DNA of 64,000 nucleotides, taken from Rappaport israeli. GTDB taxonomy: Bacteria > Pseudomonadota > Gammaproteobacteria > Cardiobacteriales > Cardiobacteriaceae. The stretch is taken from positions 36,565 through 100,564 of the forward strand of contig NZ_LXHZ01000008.1 of the NCBI RefSeq assembly GCF_001888055.1. Reading direction: 5' to 3'. Within the stretch, counting starts at the first letter, position 1. Every line of letters starts with the position of its first letter. Below are positions 27,837 through 37,739 of this stretch, piece after piece. The position numbers and the translations under genes were made by a program. The notes under the pieces are model-generated. The model was not told where the DNA came from and did not search any database. It saw only the letters and a program-made list of their open reading frames with translations.

Positions 27837-30800
27837 ATGAACACCCAAATCAAACATCTCGCCTACAACCTCAAAAACAGCCTCACCACCGACCACCCCA
27901 TTCTCCTGCTCGCCCCCAGCACCCCATGGGCAGAATATTGGCGCCACAACCTACATTTTTGGCTACCCAAAAACTACCCCATTTATTGGTTTAACGACTG
28001 GGAAACCCTCCCCTACGACCAATATTCCCCCCACCCCAACCTCATTGGCGAACGCTGCGCACCCTAGCCGAACTCCCCACCCGCCAGCATGGCATCGTCA
28101 TCACCACCATCGCCGCCATCGCACAACGCCTCGCCCCCCCAAACCCATCTTGACCGCCACGGCATCCATCTAAGCGTTGGCGACCAACAACCCCGCGACA
28201 CCCTCATCCAACGCCTCATCAACGCTGGCTACCAACCCACCGCCCACATCAACGCCAAAGGCGAATACGCCACCCGCGGCGCCATTGTAGACCTCTACCC
28301 CCTAAACGCCAGCCACCCCATCCGCCTAGAATGGCTTGACAACCAAATAGACAGCATCCGCGAATTCAACCTAGACGACCAAACCACCCACCAAAAACAC
28401 CAAAGCCTCAGCCTCCTACCCACCAGCGAACTCGACCTCACCCAAACAGGGCGCACCTGTTTTCGCCAAAGCGCCCGCCAACAACTTGGCGAGAACATCA
28501 TCCACAGCCCCCTTTATCAACGCATCAGCGACGGACAAACCCTCCAAGGACTCGAATACTACCTCCCCCTCTTCTTTGACGACACCGCCTCTCTTTTTGA
28601 CTACCTCCCACCCAACACCCACCTCATCAGCCCAACCGACCCCCAACCCGCATTAGAAAAACACCACAACTACTGCCAAAAACGCTACCAACGCCTCAAC
28701 GCACTCCGCCAAAACCAACTCCTCGCCCCCGAAGCGCTATGGTTTAGCCCCAACGTCATACAGACCCACCTCAACACCCTCCCCGCGCAACCCTACCACC
28801 CAAGCGCAGACAACATCGACTTTAGCGGCGACGAATACGATCGCAAACAACAATGGCTCAAGCAAATACACCACCCCAGCAAACCCCTCTTTCTCCACTT
28901 TACCAGCCAAGGCAACCGCGAACACTGGCTAGAGAAACTACAAAAACAAAAACTCAACCCACAACTACTCGACATCACCCCCCCATTTGAAGAACAAAGC
29001 CCCGCCCAGCTCACCCTCATACAATCCCCCCTGCAATACAGCTTTCATAGCCCTCATGCCACCCACCTAGCCGAAGCCGACCTCCATGCAGGACACCAAA
29101 CCCCCAACTTCCACCAATCTAAAAACCCCCACGCAGGCGCGCAAATCGAAAGCCTACAAACCCTCAGCCTAGGCGCCCCCATCGTCCACATTGACCATGG
29201 CGTTGGACGCTATCAAGGACTCACCCGCCTAAGTCCAGAAAGCGACGAACTCATGCGCATCGAATACGCCAAAGGCAGCACCCTCTACGTCCCCATCACC
29301 GACCTAGACCTCATTACCCGCTACAGTGGCGCCAACCCAGAAACCGCCCCCCTCCATGAACTTGGCGGCAAACAATGGCAAACAAGCAAACGCAAAATCC
29401 AACAAAGCATCCGCGACACCGCCAGCGAACTCCTAGAAATCTACGCCCAACGAGAAAACGCCCAAGGCATCGCCATCGACTACGACCCACAAGATTTGCA
29501 ACAATTTGCCGACAACTTCCCTTACGAAGAAACCCCCGACCAAACTCAAGCCATCCAAACCGTCCTCAGCGACCTTCGAAGTGAGCGCCCCATGGACAGA
29601 ATCATCTGTGGCGACGTCGGCTTTGGTAAAACAGAAGTTGCCGTGCGTGCCGCCTACGCCAGCGTCCTAGGCGGACAACAAGTCGCCCTCATCGCCCCCA
29701 CCACCCTCCTAGCCAACCAACACTATCACCATTTTTTAGACCGCTTTGCCGACTACAGCTTAACCATCAACCTCGTTTCACGCTTTAAAAGCACGGCAGA
29801 ACAAAAAGCCAGCCTAGAGAAACTAAAAAACGGACAACTTGACCTCATCATAGGCACCCACCGCCTCCTACAAAAAGACGTACAATTTGCCAACCTCGGA
29901 CTCGTCATTATCGACGAAGAACAACGCTTTGGCGTACGCCACAAAGAGCGCCTAAAAAGCCTACGCGCCAACGTCAACCTCCTCACCCTCACCGCCACCC
30001 CAATCCCACGCACCCTAACCTCGCCCTCTCAGGACTACGCGACCTCTCCATCATCGCCACCCCACCCAGCGGACGCCAATCCGTACAAACCATCATCAGC
30101 GAATGGAATTTAGCCACCATTGAAGAAGCCTGCGAACGAGAACTGCGCCGTGGAGGACAAATCTACCTCCTACACAACGACATCGACAGCATCGAACGCA
30201 TCGCCCGCACCATCGCAGACAATCAACCCAACCTACGCATCGCCATCGTCCACGGACAAATGCCCGAACGCCAACTCGAACAAATCATGCAAGACTTCTA
30301 CAACCGCCACTACGACCTTCTCATCGCCACCACCATCATCGAATCAGGCATTGACATCCCCAACGCCAACACCATTCTCATCAACCGCGCCGATAAACTC
30401 GGACTCGCCCAACTCCACCAACTCCGCGGACGAGTAGGCCGCTCCCACCACCAAGCCTACGCCTACCTCTTCACCCCCTCATGGCAAACCCTAGGCAAAG
30501 ACGCCCAACGTCGCCTTGAAGCCTTCATCAGCCACGACTCCCTAGGCGCAGGCTACCTTCTAGCCAGCCATGACCTTGATATCCGCGGTGCAGGCGAAAT
30601 CCTTGGTAGCGAACAAAGTGGACAAATCCAACAAATCGGCGTTCATTACTACTTTGACCTCCTAGAGCGCGCCGTTGAAGCACTCAAAAACGGACAACCC
30701 CCACAAGAACTCAGCGAACCCAACCGCCTAGAAATAGAATTCAGCGAACCCGCCCTTCTACCTGCCAACTACATCCACGACCCACAAATCCGCCTAAGCT

Positions 30801-31165
30801 ACTACCAACGCCTCGCCACCAGCAAAACCCACTCCCAAATAGACACCCTCACCATTGAACTTATCAACCGCTTTGGCAGTCTCCCCCCCGCTGCCCGCCA
30901 CCTCATCGCCCACAACCACCTCCGCCTGCAAGCCAAAATCCTAGGCATCACCCGCCTTCATATCCACCAAGACCATAGCGAAATCCAGTTTAACGACCAA
31001 CCCAACCTCAACACCAACGCCCTCTTCCAACGCCTACAAAATGACCACGCACAATACAAAATGCGCACACAAAACAGCCTCAGCTACCATCCAGACCCCA
31101 GCCCAGAAACCCTAGAACAACAAATCGCCCACACCCAAACCCTCCTTGACACCATTACCCCCTAA
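27837..31165 (+). CDS. mfd: Transcription-repair coupling factor, with three one-base frameshifts
   Basis: 1109 residues after correction (E. coli 1148). Mfd removes stalled RNA polymerase from lesions and recruits UvrA. It has a UvrB-like N-terminal module (GEYATRGAIVDLYPL), an RNA-polymerase-interacting domain (VHIDHGVGRYQGL, ELMRIEYAKGSTLYVPI), Walker A GDVGFGKTE, box IIDEEQRFGV, ATPIPRTL, QLRGRVGRS and a C-terminal TRCF domain. The breaks are a missing C at 28055, an extra C in C7 at 28134-28140 and a missing A at 30017. Correcting all three gives one continuous frame. Confidence 0.93.
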
Positions 31166-31205
31166 CCACCCAATGCCTCTTACTAGAGCGCATCAAACGC
31201 CGCCC

Positions 31206-31235
31206 AAAAAAAACGCCAGCTCAAAAGCCAGCGCT
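31206..31235 (-). terminator. Terminator after the glycine-zipper lipoprotein
   Basis: Read on the minus strand, an 11-bp stem with three G-U pairs and a TTTG loop (31211-31235) is followed by eight Ts (31213-31206). The wobble pairs work only on this strand, so it serves the minus-strand gene rather than mfd. Confidence 0.65.
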
Positions 31236-31258
31236 TATTCTTTTATAAAAATCGCCTA

Positions 31259-31588
31259 TTAACGCGCATACATCCCCATTCCCAAACCAATCAACCCACC
31301 GCCTACAGAGCCATAGACCGTGCTAGTAGAATTGCCACCATAAAGATTTCCAGCCACCCCACCAACTACCGTTCCACGCGCCGCATTTTTTAGTGGCTCT
31401 CCCGCAGAAGGTTGCGCCCGATACTGCCTGTGTCCAGAAGTAATAATCGAACCTTGATCCAAAGCTGAATAAGCTGGTGCATCAGGGGCTTGCGCATTTA
31501 ATACCTTCCCCTCATTGCTCACCTGAGGCGAAGACACACACCCCACCAAAACAACCGCTGCCAAACCCAATGAAAAAACCTTCAACAT
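31259..31588 (-). CDS. Small lipoprotein with glycine-zipper segment
   Basis: 109 residues from ATG 31588, which has AGGAGG eight bases upstream. The lipobox is VVLVGC after a short signal. The mature part has a polar region (about 20-70) followed by a glycine-rich C-terminus (GTVVGGVAGNLYGG, GSVGGGLIGLGMGMYAR), a glycine-zipper pattern found in outer-membrane-associated lipoproteins. No specific function is recognised. It stands alone between mfd and trmL, facing the former. Confidence 0.75.
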   Translation of the reverse strand: MLKVFSLGLAAVVLVGCVSSPQVSNEGKVLNAQAPDAPAYSALDQGSIITSGHRQYRAQPSAGEPLKNAARGTVVGGVAGNLYGGNSTSTVYGSVGGGLIGLGMGMYAR

Positions 31589-31761
31589 AACATCCTCCTT
31601 ACAAAACAATCTAATAAACCGTTTACAAAATAAACCGCGCCATTTTAACCAATCGAGCACAATTCTCCACCTAAATTTTAAAAAATTCCCACCATAACCG
31701 TTTGGTAGTCAAAGCAAGACAATCTATAATGCCCACCCTCTTATAACCTCCACAATCTATC

Positions 31762-32229
31762 ATGCACATTGCCCTTTTTCAGCCCCAAATCCCCCCCAAT
31801 ACTGGCAACATCATCCGCCTTTGCGCCAATACAGGCGCCCAACTCCATCTCATCCATCCCCTAGGATTCACTTGGGATAACAAACGCCTACGCCGTGCTG
31901 GACTCGACTATCAAGAATTTGCCCACATTCATCACCACCCCGACTGGCAAAGCTTCTACCACAGCACCCGCCAACATCGCATTTGGGCGTTTACCACTAA
32001 AAGCCAGCAAAGCCTCTACAGCGCCAAATTTAGCACCAACGACCTCCTACTTTTTGGCAGCGAAACCCACGGACTGAACGCAGAAATCCACCAAACCCTC
32101 AGCCAAGAGCAAACCCTACGCCTCCCTATGCGTCCCAACTCCCGAAGCCTCAACCTCTCCAACAGCGTCGCCATCGCCACCTACGAACTCATCCGCCAAA
32201 CCACCCCCAACACCGCCATCCTACTCTAA
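31762..32229 (+). CDS. trmL: tRNA (cytidine/uridine 34-2'-O)-methyltransferase TrmL
   Basis: 155 residues. This SPOUT methyltransferase modifies the wobble base of tRNA-Leu. The start MHIALFQPQIPPNTGNIIRLCA is typical, as are PLGFTWDNKRLRRAGLDY, LLLFGSETHGL and the knot LRLPMRPNSRSLNLSNSVAI. The length equals the E. coli enzyme (157). A separate promoter in the 170 bases upstream is likely but not clear. Confidence 0.95.
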   Translation: MHIALFQPQIPPNTGNIIRLCANTGAQLHLIHPLGFTWDNKRLRRAGLDYQEFAHIHHHPDWQSFYHSTRQHRIWAFTTKSQQSLYSAKFSTNDLLLFGSETHGLNAEIHQTLSQEQTLRLPMRPNSRSLNLSNSVAIATYELIRQTTPNTAILL

Positions 32230-32287
32230 CCCTCACAACCCCCATCAAATCGGCTACAATCTCTCAAATTTTTAGCTAAAAACCATC

Positions 32288-32845
32288 ATGCGTTATTTTT
32301 TCACTTCCGACCCTCATTTTTTTCACCGCAATATCCTCCACCATTGCAACCGTCCTTTTGCCGACGCCCACGCCATGAATAGCGCCATCTGTGCGCAATG
32401 GAATGCGCAAGTGCAAAAAACCGACCGCGTTTATCTTCTAGGCGACGTCTCCTTTGGCACCCAAGCGGAAACCTTCCGTCTACTTGCCGAACTCAACGGT
32501 GAAATCTGCCTGATTACAGGCAATCATGATGACCAAATTCTCGCCAATCCCTATCTGCAAGAGCGCTTTAAATGGGTTAAACCCTACCACGAAGAAAAAA
32601 TCGACAATCAACTCATTGTCCTATGCCACTACCCCATTGCCCAATGGCGCGACGCCCAACGTGGCAGCTGGCATTTATATGGACACACCCACGGCGCCCT
32701 GCAATTACAAGGCGCTGCATTAGACGTTGGACTAGATGCACACCCAAATTTTCGTCTTTGGACGTGGCAAGAGATTCAAACGCGCCTGTCCCCTATTCCA
32801 CCACTGCCCTATCCCAAAAAAACCGTTCATAAAAAAAGCCACTAA
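32288..32845 (+). CDS. Calcineurin-like metallophosphoesterase
   Basis: 185 residues. The metal-binding motifs appear in order: FTSDPHFFH (Asp, His), LLGDVSFG (Gly-Asp), ITGNHDD (GNHD), VLCHYPIAQW (His) and LYGHTHG (GHxH). This small single-domain form resembles phage and bacterial 'metallophosphatase' proteins of unknown substrate. Its stop codon lies inside the terminator stem. Confidence 0.85.
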   Translation: MRYFFTSDPHFFHRNILHHCNRPFADAHAMNSAICAQWNAQVQKTDRVYLLGDVSFGTQAETFRLLAELNGEICLITGNHDDQILANPYLQERFKWVKPYHEEKIDNQLIVLCHYPIAQWRDAQRGSWHLYGHTHGALQLQGAALDVGLDAHPNFRLWTWQEIQTRLSPIPPLPYPKKTVHKKSH

Positions 32846-32859
32846 AAACAGTGGCTTTT
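32834..32859. terminator. Bidirectional terminator between phosphoesterase and bacterioferritin genes
   Basis: A 10-bp perfect stem (AAAAGCCACT/AGTGGCTTTT) with a six-base loop, A-rich on one side and T-rich on the other. It can end the plus-strand phosphoesterase transcript and the minus-strand bacterioferritin transcript. Confidence 0.8.
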
Positions 32860-32888
32860 AAAAATTATTTACAAACTAATCACAGCAA

Positions 32889-33365
32889 TTATTCCGCATA
32901 ATCCACAGCGCGCTGCAAATAATTCTGCAAGCCAATAGATTGAATGCTTTCTTGCTGTGTTTCTAACCAATCAATATATTCTTCTTGCTCTTCTACAAAC
33001 GCCTCAATCAGCGCCCGCGACACATAATCCTGCGCCTGTTCTAATAGCGCAATCGCTTTAACTTGCGCCTCATGCTGAGCCTTAGCAATGTTCAAATCAC
33101 AAGACAATATTTCGCTTATATCCTCACCAATTAACAACTTGCCAAGGTCTTGCAAATTGGGCAACCCTTCGAGTAAAAAAATGCGCTCAATTAAATCATC
33201 TGCATTTTTCATCGCCTGAATAGACTGCTTATAAATGCGCTGCCCAAGTCCTTTATAGCCCCAGTGTTTTAATAAGCGCGCATGAAGAAAATACTGATTA
33301 ATCACTGTCAATTCATAGCGCAACAATTGATTCAGCGTTTCATTGACCTGTGGTTGAATATTCAT
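32889..33365 (-). CDS. Bacterioferritin subunit, haem-binding type without a ferroxidase centre
   Basis: 158 residues, homologous to E. coli Bfr throughout (ELTVINQYFLHARLLKHWG, EGLPNLQDLGKL, MKNADDLIERI). By alignment the haem ligand Met52 is kept (QAMKN). Of the dinuclear iron ligands only Glu18 remains: Glu51 is Ala, His54 is Asn, Glu94 is Ala, Glu127 is Gln and His130 is Tyr. It should therefore bind haem but not oxidise iron itself. It follows the second subunit gene by 15 bases, consistent with a mixed 24-mer such as those of Neisseria and Pseudomonas. Confidence 0.9.
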   Translation of the reverse strand: MNIQPQVNETLNQLLRYELTVINQYFLHARLLKHWGYKGLGQRIYKQSIQAMKNADDLIERIFLLEGLPNLQDLGKLLIGEDISEILSCDLNIAKAQHEAQVKAIALLEQAQDYVSRALIEAFVEEQEEYIDWLETQQESIQSIGLQNYLQRAVDYAE

Positions 33366-33380
33366 AGTATCCCCCTTGAT

Positions 33381-33845
33381 TTAGCGCTGTGATTGCAGAT
33401 AATTTTGCAATCCCATTTGCTCAATTTGGCGCAACTGTTGCTCAAGCCAGAGCGCATGGTCTTCTTCTGTATCTTTTAGCTGCGCGACAAGTAAATTCCT
33501 CGTAACATAATCCTGATGCTTTTCACACAATGCAATGCCCTTTTTAAGCGCATCGCGCACGTTATATTCAAGCGCCAAATCATTTTCCAACATGCTTTTA
33601 ACATCACGGCCTATATTAAGCTCATGAGGGGCGCAAGCAGGCGTGGCTTCAAGTGTTAACACCCGACGAATCATCGTATCTGCATGTTGTTTTTCATGCT
33701 CGGTTTCATGGTCAGTCGCTGTAAATAATTTGTTATAACCCCATTCAGCGTACATGCGCGAATGAATAAAATATTGGTCTCTCGCTGCCAGTTCACCTGC
33801 GATTAGCTGATTTAAATAGTCAATAACTTCTTGATTGCCTTTCAT
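33381..33845 (-). CDS. Bacterioferritin subunit, ferroxidase type without the haem Met
   Basis: 154 residues from ATG 33845 (GGAG about eight bases upstream; a start four codons earlier is possible). All ferroxidase ligands are present by alignment to E. coli Bfr: Glu18 (GELAARDQY), Glu51 and His54 (EKQHAD), Glu94 (DLALEY), Glu127 and His130 (EEDH). The haem Met52 is Lys. It therefore complements the downstream subunit, which has the opposite pattern. Together they would store iron and oxidise Fe(II) in a haem-containing shell. Confidence 0.92.
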   Translation of the reverse strand: MKGNQEVIDYLNQLIAGELAARDQYFIHSRMYAEWGYNKLFTATDHETEHEKQHADTMIRRVLTLEATPACAPHELNIGRDVKSMLENDLALEYNVRDALKKGIALCEKHQDYVTRNLLVAQLKDTEEDHALWLEQQLRQIEQMGLQNYLQSQR

Positions 33846-33911
33846 AAAATTCTCCATAAGGGTTAAAAGGCGCTGAGTATAGAATCTTTCCTTAGGCTGT
33901 CAAATTTTTAT

Positions 33912-33925
33912 GATAAATGATTATC
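33912..33925. promoter_or_regulatory. Candidate Fur-type operator upstream of the bacterioferritin pair
   Basis: GATAA-ATGA-TTATC, an inverted repeat resembling part of the Fur box, lies about 67 bases upstream of the first bacterioferritin start. The surrounding 33846-34074 stretch is AT-rich, with no gene and no other clear signal. Confidence 0.3.
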
Positions 33926-34074
33926 CAGATAAAAAGATTATTTTTAACCTATTGTTTTTAATTGATTTTTAAAGTTAATGGGAAACAATCTTATTTGATT
34001 TAGCAGTAGCAATTAGATTTCTGAAATAATAATAACTTTCACTTATTATCTGCAATCTCATTGTTAACCTCTAC

Positions 34075-34503
34075 TTAATTGAATGCGCCAGAAGCTGCAA
34101 CAGGATTTTGGCGCTCAAGTGCAATCAAACACGCGCGAATGGTCATCATCATTTCAAAAAGCGCAATGCACATCATCACCGCTAGAAATCCCATAATCAT
34201 GTAGTAATGCATCAACGTAATGGGGATAACCACATAAAATGGCGCAACAAACCACGCCACCAGCGCCAAGACTAAAAGACTATAACCCATGATATCGCCT
34301 ACAATATCTGCAAAACATTCTTCATAGGCGGTATAACTGGTGGCTTTATTAGCCGTCCACATCGCAATAACCAAATGCACAATAATCAACCCCAGTAAAA
34401 TAAAACCCAATTGCACATTTTCCAAAGTTAAAAATGCTGCTCCAGCGCCCATTGCCGATAGCAACACCCCTACGCGAAAAAAAGCCAATACCACCGCTTT
34501 CAT
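34075..34503 (-). CDS. Unrecognised four-helix membrane protein
   Basis: 142 residues. Four strongly hydrophobic segments lie at about 5-25, 31-50, 70-95 and 97-120. A short polar loop holds the acidic stretch YEECFADIVGD, and a polar C-terminal tail follows. No family was recognised. It lies 27 bases downstream of the DUF945 gene on the same strand, so the two are probably co-transcribed. Confidence 0.6.
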   Translation of the reverse strand: MKAVVLAFFRVGVLLSAMGAGAAFLTLENVQLGFILLGLIIVHLVIAMWTANKATSYTAYEECFADIVGDIMGYSLLVLALVAWFVAPFYVVIPITLMHYYMIMGFLAVMMCIALFEMMMTIRACLIALERQNPVAASGAFN

Positions 34504-34530
34504 TCTAATCCTCCTCCCTCTGCGCTATTT

Positions 34531-36025
34531 TTACAAAATCCGTTGTCCATTAAGCAAAATTCGTTGCCCATTAAGTAAAATAGCCTCTCGATTAATCTGT
34601 GCTTTTAGTTGCGCAACCTCCTGACCCGACCACTGAAATCCCAACCAATGTTGCGCCTTACAAAGTAAGGACGTTTTCATTGCAGAAGAACAAAATATTT
34701 TCTTCATCAAGCGCTTATCCATCGCCAATTCTATTGTGCTACCGTATAAATATTTCTTCCATACTTGCTCATGATTTTGCATCGCCTCTTGCCATTGCCT
34801 CTCACTTTGCCAATGTTCCTCAATGCTTGCGCGTAGACTCATTTTATCTTGCCCATCTTTTGCCAAGCGTAGCGCCAAATCCGCCTGCATTGGTTGGCTC
34901 AAACTATTTTCACGCATCAACCCATACAACCAATCCTGCAACAACGGCAATCCTCCCCTCGCCAACCCTTGCGCCAACTGCGGTAGCTGATTGGCTAAGC
35001 GCGCCTGCAACCATTTGCCCTCAAAAGGATACAACAACGCCTGCATCTCCACTTCATTGAGCTGCGCTACCACCACCTGCGCCAATCCATGATTAACCAG
35101 CGCATCAGAGAGCGTGAAATCTGTCTTAAGCGACCATTTCAAGGCATAATCGCCTAAATCTTGCGGATAAAAGCCAAATGCGGCATTTAAGTTTTGCATC
35201 GCTTGCCTCTCGTATGTGTTTAGAGTAAGTGCCTGCGCTTCAAATTCCACCCATGGCATTTCATGTTGAGCGTCTGCTAACGCCTGCGCCCGCACCCTTG
35301 CCTGCTCAATTGCTACCGACCAGCGCTCTTCTTGCCCAGCATTTCCCCACACCAGCGCAAAATGCGGTAAATCCAGCTGTATGGCTTGTGCTTGTGATGG
35401 TTGTGCTAATACCGTAAAAGGCTCTACCTCCCACTGCTGCTGTTGTGAGGTCAACCCCAATCCATTCCCATGCCACTGAAACTCTGAGCGCCCTAAATCA
35501 AACACCGACCCCACAAATTGCCCTTGCATCCCCTTAAAATCAAACACCATATCCTCTGGCAAAGACCGCACAAAAGGCGTTAATTCCACTTGTAATTGAT
35601 CCGTCATAGAAGCAAACACCGCCTTGGAAAAGCGCGCATGGATAAAATCCTGTGGCAACAGCTCGCCAATCTCTCCCTTTGGCGGCGTAATCCCCTGCAC
35701 CTTAACCACAAACCAATCTAATAGCGTTGTGCTAAACGGCGCATGCTCAATCACCAGCTCAAAATCTTGAGCAAACACCACCCCATCCTCACGATGCCAC
35801 GACACCGCCACCTCTGCATTAGAGGATAAAATCCCCTTATCATAAGCCTTAAGCGCCGCCACCAAATGCCCTTGCGCCGTCTGTACCAACACCACCTCTT
35901 TTGCGCTAAAAAACTGGCTAACCTGCGCGTATAGTTGCCCACCAACTGCATAAGCCATCCCCCAAAGCCACCACCGCATAGCCCACAACTAAACCAATCG
36001 CTCCCCACTTCATTAACTTTTTCAT
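34531..36025 (-). CDS. DUF945 (YdgA-like) periplasmic protein, with a one-base frameshift
   Basis: 497 residues after correction. The N-terminus MKKLMKWGAIGLVVGYAVVA is an uncleaved signal or membrane anchor. It joins the rest (MAYAVGGQLYAQVSQF) when one G is removed from the coding G5 run (35959-35963). Downstream, KAYDKGILSSNAEVAVS matches the DUF945 pattern, followed by a long mixed alpha/beta region without catalytic motifs. The C-terminus ends in a duplicated ILLNGQR. Function unknown, and the family assignment is moderate. Confidence 0.65.
34537..34578. repeat. 21-bp imperfect tandem duplication at the end of the DUF945 gene
   Basis: Two adjacent 21-base units, differing at a few positions, encode two copies of ILLNGQR at the extreme C-terminus. 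This looks like a recent in-frame duplication with no obvious structural effect. Confidence 0.7.
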
Positions 36026-36055
36026 CCCACCACCTTTATCCCAGTAAAACAAAAG

Positions 36056-36074
36056 CCCCTAAAAACTAGAGGCT
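36056..36074 (-). terminator. Terminator downstream of grxD
   Basis: On the minus strand a 7-bp stem with one G-T pair (GCCTCTA/TAGGGGC) and a five-base loop is followed by TTTTG and further Ts. It lies 32 bases after the grxD stop and before the DUF945 gene. Confidence 0.6.
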
Positions 36075-36106
36075 TCATCTATTTATCACTCCATTAGCCT
36101 AACGCA

Positions 36107-36442
36107 TCACTCCTGCGCTGACGGCCACTCAATATCCTGAAGCAATTGCGCAAGCTCACCATTTTCATGAATTTCTTCAATAATATCGCAACCGCCTATC
36201 AACTCCTGCTTGATCCACAACTGCGGAAATGTTGGCCAATTGGCATATTTAGGCAATTGCGCACGAATTTCAGGGTCTTGCAAAATATTGACATAAGCAA
36301 ACGGCTGACCTTCTGCCTTCATACACGCCACCGCACGCGCTGAAAAGCCACACATCGGAAATTGCGGCGTCCCTTTCATATATAACAATACAGGATTTTG
36401 CTCTAATTGCTCTTTAATTCTTGCTACCGTATCCATCGCCAC
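36107..36442 (-). CDS. grxD: Monothiol glutaredoxin GrxD
   Basis: 111 residues. The CGFS active site lies in FPMCGFSARAV, with KGTP (YMKGTPQFP), WPTFPQLWI and IGGCDIIEE for glutathione binding. Monothiol glutaredoxins carry [2Fe-2S] clusters to other proteins. The length is normal. It is divergent from argD, with 66 bases between starts. Confidence 0.96.
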   Translation of the reverse strand: MAMDTVARIKEQLEQNPVLLYMKGTPQFPMCGFSARAVACMKAEGQPFAYVNILQDPEIRAQLPKYANWPTFPQLWIKQELIGGCDIIEEIHENGELAQLLQDIEWPSAQE

Positions 36443-36508
36443 CTCTTGGTTTTTCTATAAGGAGTGATTACTATACACAAATTCCCAACAATGAAAAAGA
36501 GCGCCACC

Positions 36509-37668
36509 ATGACCCACCTTATGCACACCTACAACCGCCTCAATCAAACCTTTGTCAAAGGTGAAGGCGTTTGGTTATACGACAATGACGGGCGCGCCTA
36601 CCTAGACGCGCTCTCAGGCATTGCCGTTTGTGGACTCGGGCACGCACACCCCGAACTCACCCAAGCACTTTATCACCAAGCGCAAACCCTATGGCACACC
36701 TCCAACCTCTTCCCTATCCCTGCACAAGAACAAGCCGCGCAAACCCTTTGCGAACTCAGCGGCATGCAACGCGCTTTTTTTTGCAATTCTGGTACAGAAG
36801 CCAACGAAGCCGCGCTTAAACTCACACGCCTACACGCGCGCAAACACAACATCGAGCATCCCATTGTGATTAGCTTCACTCATAGCTTTCACGGGCGCAC
36901 CTTTGGCGCAATGAGCGCCACAGGCAATAGCAAAATCCAGCAAGGTTTTGCCCCACTGCTTCCCCAATTTCTCCACCTCCCGTATAACGATCTCGAAGCG
37001 CTTATACGCGTATCTGACAATGCAAACATCGTCGCCATTCTCTTAGAATGCGTACAAGGTGAAGGTGGCATCCATCTAATCGACCCTCAATTTATCCAAC
37101 ACATCCGCCAACTTTGCACCCAACACAATTGGCTGATGATAATTGATGATATCCAAGCAGGCATGGGACGGACGGGCAAATGGTTTTCGTATCAACATTA
37201 TTCCCTTACCCCCGACGTACTCACCCTTGCCAAAGGACTGGGCAACGGACTCCCAGTAGGCGCTTGTTTAGCGCGTGGCTCTGCCGCCGAACTCTTTCAA
37301 GCTGGCAACCATGGCACCACCTTTGGCGGTTCGCCGCTGATTATGCACGTCGTCAACACCCTCCTACAGATTTATCAACGCGACCAACTAATCGAAAACG
37401 CCCAAACCGTAGGCGCCTACCTCCTCAGCCAACTGCAACAACAATTTAACGCCCATCCCAATATTGTAGAAATCCGCGGACAAGGCTCATGCTCGGCATC
37501 GAACTCAAACAAAGCATTGACCAGCTTGCTCATAAAGCATTGCATGAACAACAACTTGTTTTAAATGTAACTGCAGAAAAAGTTATCCGCCTTGTCCCCG
37601 CGCTTATTTTTAGCAAAGACAACGCCGATGAGCTCATAAAACGCCTGCATGCGCTTCTAACGCCCTAA
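36509..37668 (+). CDS. argD: Acetylornithine aminotransferase, with a one-base frameshift
   Basis: 386 residues after correction. This PLP enzyme of arginine synthesis also acts in diaminopimelate synthesis in many bacteria. Motifs are SGIAVCGLGHAHPEL, NSGTEANEAALKL, HSFHGRTFGAMSATG, the PLP-aspartate strand IIDDIQAGMGRTG and the PLP lysine in LAKGLGNGLPVGA. The frame breaks at 37485. Adding one C (GGCTC to GGCCTC) restores LMLGIELKQSI and a normal C-terminus. The start at 36509 (MTHLMHTYNRL) fits homologues, and 36491 is an alternative. Confidence 0.92.
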
Positions 37669-37691
37669 CCAACCGCGTTTGCAACACGCAT

Positions 37692-37720
37692 AAAAAAATC
37701 GGCGCCCATCAGCGCCGATT
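37692..37720 (-). terminator. Terminator after the nucleotidase gene
   Basis: A perfect 9-bp stem (AATCGGCGC/GCGCCGATT) with a six-base loop. On the minus strand it is followed by seven Ts, so it ends the minus-strand nucleotidase transcript. It may also slow plus-strand transcription from argD. Confidence 0.8.
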
Positions 37721-37739
37721 CCGTCAACAAAATCTCAAC

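Noticed and set aside
31610-31630. The 11-base string AACCGTTTACA occurs here and at 19318 near the ftsY promoter
   Set aside because: Two short AT-rich matches in 64 kb are plausible by chance, and the downstream genes are unrelated.
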